From Suillus spraguei (taxonomy: Eukaryota > Basidiomycota > Agaricomycetes > Boletales > Suillaceae), in the NCBI GenBank assembly GCA_016800925.1, contig JABCPU010000063.1, positions 124,001 through 188,000 of the forward strand: a DNA stretch of 64,000 nucleotides. Reading direction: 5' to 3'. The notes under the pieces are model-generated. The model saw nothing but the letters and a program-made list of their open reading frames with translations, was not told the origin of the DNA and ran no database searches. A program made the position numbers and the translations under genes. This document shows, one piece after another, positions 61,207 to 64,000 of this stretch. Each line of letters begins with the position of its first letter. Within the stretch, counting starts at the first letter, position 1.

Positions 61207-64000
61207 ATGGATGATGCCGACAACACACACCAAGAACGCGAAGACTTGAAAATCTGGCAGCAAAACCTTCGGAAATCCAACAACGCATGGGAGCACATGC
61301 TGAAAAACTTAAACCCGCACATATACGATATAGCGTGCATCCAAGAACCATATCTCAACCCCGTGAATCTTGCTAACGCCTCCAATCTAAGACAGTTCTG
61401 GGACGTAATCTACCCAACGGACCACCACGCAAACCCAGGACGATCACAGACGATAATCCTAGTCAACAAGAGACTATCGAAAAACAATTGGCACATTATA
61501 CCACTCAAGTCAGCGAATGCTATGGCGATAGAGCTAACGGGGGCTTTCAGCAAGGTGCGTATCTACAACATATATAACCCCTGCGATAGCGATAGCACAC
61601 TCCACTTCATGGAGAGGCACATGGTGTCTGAACGAAACTCCCAGAGACATCGCACGCAGCAGCGAATCGCTCAAGGCGACAACACTGTATATAATGAACA
61701 TATAATCTGGCTAGGCGATTTCAATCGCCACCACCCAATGTGGGAAATGCAAAATAATGTACATCTCTTCACCGCGGCGAACTTAGACGCCGCGGGAGTA
61801 CTGATAAACCTTCTATCACTATATAACTTAGTCCAGGTCCTCCCCCCAAACATAGCCACTCTAGAGGCATCAAACACCAAAAACTTAACGCGCCCAGACA
61901 ATGTATTTTGTTCAGCAGATCTTGAGCACTCGTTCACGCAGTGCAGTGTAGAGTACATCAGGAAATTCACACATTCCTTGACGTGCCCTTATGCGGACTT
62001 ATTTACACTTAACTGCCTTGGTGAAATTGAATCTACTTGTCCAAAATTTCAATGTGAATGAATTCAGAAAAAAAAAGTTGAGATATATTAATATACATGT
62101 TTTATTGTATTTCGCACTCAAAAAATATAAGATATGCCAGGTGAATGATGTGAGAGAGAGCAAACAAGTTTTGAGATAAGTGAGTTAAGCTGATTAAGCA
62201 TGATAAGGGCACGTCAAGGAATGTGTGAATTTCCTGATGTACCAGCTACGCCCAGTAGTAACTGACCATTTCCCCATAATTAGTACCATCAACCTCCAAC
62301 CAGAACGAATTGAAACCAGCCCCAAGCGCAACTTCAGAGACACGGACTGGGAAGAGTTCCGGGAGGTCCTTGAAACTAAACTAGACGACATCCCACAGGC
62401 AACGGAAATCAAGACACGAGAACAGTTCGACGAGGCGTTCAAGGCACTCACAACAAGCATCGCCGAAACAGTAGAGAAGTGCGTACCGAAGACCAAACCA
62501 TCCCCGTACGCGAAGAGATGGTGGTCGAAGGAACTGGACACCGAACGAAAAGCAACACACAAACTAGGAAGGATATCAAGAAAGAAATTAGCGAGACGAA
62601 ACGACCCAGTGCACAAGGAATATAGAATCACACGAAACCGATTCTCAGAAAGTATCAAGCGAGCGAAGACAAACCATTGGACAGAATGGTTAGAGGAACT
62701 GACATTCACAGGAGTATGGACCTTTCATAGATACATAGCAGGCGACCCTTCCGACCAGATACACACAAGGATCAAAACCCTCCAAGACCCGAGGGCAAAC
62801 AATCAGGACAACACGATGCAAGATAACACCCGAAAGAGCGAGCTACTTTACGAGGTATTCTTCAGAACGCCGCCAGACGATGACCAAGTGAACCCGGACT
62901 TCGACTATGACCCTCCAATATGTGAATTCAGACCAATCACGAACCAGCAAGTACACAGAGCAATCGCGAAACTATCACCGTTCAAAGCCCCAGGACCCAA
63001 TGGGATAAGCAACGTAGTATTCATGAAATGCGCTGACCTTCTTGTACCATTCATTGCACCAATATACAGAGCTACGTTCACCCTCGAAGTGTACCCGAAC
63101 GAATGGAAATGTTCCTCGACGATCGTACTCAGGAAGCCAGGAAGGCCAGACTACAGTGTCCCGAAGGCATATAGACCGATAACGCTATTAGACACGATGG
63201 CTAAGATCCTTTCATCATGTGTTGCTGACGATCTAACATATATTGCAGAAGAACACCATCTATTACCCCCAACCCACTTCGGCGGTCGACCGGGACGATC
63301 AACGGTAGACTCCCTCCACCTGCTAACTAAGTTCATAACAGATTCCTGGGCGTCGAAAACAAACAACCACGTTTCCCTACTCTTCCTTGACGTAAAGGCG
63401 GCCTTCCCGAGCGTGGTAGCAAGCAAGCTACTACACAACCTCAGAAAAGCAAGAATACCAAAGGAATATGTAGATTGGTACAAACGAAGACTGGACAACA
63501 GAACGACGCATCTCTTTTTCGACGACTACCAGTCAAACTTGTTCAATGTGTCAGATGGACTAGACCAGGGATGTCCGCTATCCCCAATGGGCTTCATCTT
63601 CTACAACGCACCAGTCCTGCGAGTCGCAGACCCGAGACCCAGCAAAGGAGAACTGAGTCTAGGATTCATCAACGATGTAGCGCTAATAGCAAGAGGGCGC
63701 TCATACGAGGAATCAAACGCAAAGGTCAAAAACATGATGGAAAAGCAAGGAGGTGCACTTGACTGGAGCGAGGAATACAACGCTGAGTTTGAGCTAGACA
63801 AAACCGCACTAATTTGTCTTTCCAGGATACGAGTTCGAAGCACCGAAAACCCCAACAAGACAGTCCCTACGCCACGAGTACCCATCACCATCCGCGATCA
63901 CACAATCCAACCTTCGAAGTCGCACAAATTTCTAGGAATCATCATCGACGAAAATCTAAACTTCAAGGAGCAGGCGGCCCACGCACTGGCCAAAGGAACG
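61207..64000 (+). pseudogene. LINE ORF2: endonuclease and reverse transcriptase (partial, split by MITE 3)
   Basis: ATG 61207 follows the ORF1 stop by two bases. The APE endonuclease has WQQNLRKSNNAWEHML, the catalytic Glu in IQEPYLNP, WLGDFNRHHPMW, and the TDH motif in VVTDHFPIIS, which lies just after the MITE insertion (61956-62239). RT motifs follow: KAPGPNGISN, YRPITLLDTMAK, motif A FLDVKAAFPSV, motif B GLDQGCPLSPMGF, and motif C GFINDVALIA. Canonical motif C has two adjacent Asp, here N-D at 63671-63676. Removing the MITE with one TA joins the endonuclease frame. Apart from the motif C substitution, the frame is open to the window edge at 64000. Confidence 0.86.
61956..62239. mobile_element. 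MITE-like inverted-repeat element, copy 3
   Basis: 284 bp, flanked by TA (61954-61955 and 62240-62241). It has the longest terminal inverted repeats of the three: 5' CATCAGGAAATTCACACATT and on through CCTTGACGTGCCCTTAT, and their exact inverse at the 3' end, about 37 bp. It lies inside LINE ORF2 and splits the endonuclease just before its TDH motif. It is almost identical to copy 2. Confidence 0.9.

Larger units (their letters stand above)
57545..64000 (+). mobile_element. LINE-type (non-LTR) retrotransposon, Tad1-like, right end outside window
   Basis: A GC-rich, codon-biased region quite unlike its neighbours, with ORF1 (gag-like, three zinc knuckles) directly followed by ORF2 (APE-type endonuclease and reverse transcriptase) with two bases between. 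The 5' edge is estimated from where composition changes (about 57545), ahead of a leader rich in CAACA/CCAGG. The 3' end lies beyond 64000. Apart from two inserted transposons and one changed catalytic residue the frames are open, so insertion was recent. The order APE endonuclease before RT and the CCHC ORF1 fit the Tad1/I group common in fungi. Confidence 0.88.

Overview
The window looks like nuclear DNA of a basidiomycete fungus, most likely an Agaricomycete and possibly a polypore. The protein-coding genes are cut by many introns of about 45-65 nt with GT...AG borders, all products are eukaryotic, and lineage-typical families are present (DUF6533 membrane proteins, polyporopepsin-like aspartic proteases, LigE-like GST). 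Gene models were built by hand: exons were joined only where reading frame, splice sites and family conservation agree, and nearly all models close to an exact multiple of three.

From 1 to 26 kb the window alternates tight housekeeping islands with long decayed intergenic stretches. In order: the tail of an unrecognised gene; POP4 (RNase P/MRP) tail-to-tail with the mitochondrial ADP/ATP carrier; about 4.3 kb of gene-poor DNA; SLM1-like (TORC2/PIP2 effector) divergent from PHO88/SND3; ATP20 (ATP synthase subunit g); about 5 kb of gene-poor DNA; a broken APH-type kinase; urate oxidase; a C2H2 plus Zn2Cys6 transcription factor; 3.4 kb of gene-poor DNA; and a glutathione S-transferase.

From 26 to 50 kb: a long poor stretch with one possible gene relic; mitochondrial ribosomal protein uL30m divergent from protein phosphatase methylesterase PPE1; two tandem aspartic protease paralogues with a third exon relic; a broken DUF6533 gene; the ribosome-biogenesis AAA ATPase RIX7 divergent from an MFS transporter that is bracketed by a direct repeat; a block of decayed repeats; tRNA-Gly(GCC); and a DPB11/Rad4/TopBP1-type BRCT checkpoint protein.

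From 50 to 64 kb the DNA is dominated by DUF6533, DUF6698-like and mobile sequences. A LINE-type retrotransposon (ORF1 gag-like, ORF2 endonuclease plus reverse transcriptase) runs off the right edge. An intact Tc1-type DNA transposon sits inside its ORF1, and a short MITE-like element sits inside its ORF2. The same element also interrupts the DUF6698-like gene and lies beside the proteases. In both coding-sequence cases, removing the element and one copy of a 2-bp duplication restores the host reading frame, which fixes the element boundaries to the base. The most interesting signals are this MITE family with unlike 2-bp target duplications, the nested insertions, an Asp-to-Asn change in the LINE reverse transcriptase catalytic motif, and a repeated CGA-to-TGA nonsense pattern in neighbouring broken genes.
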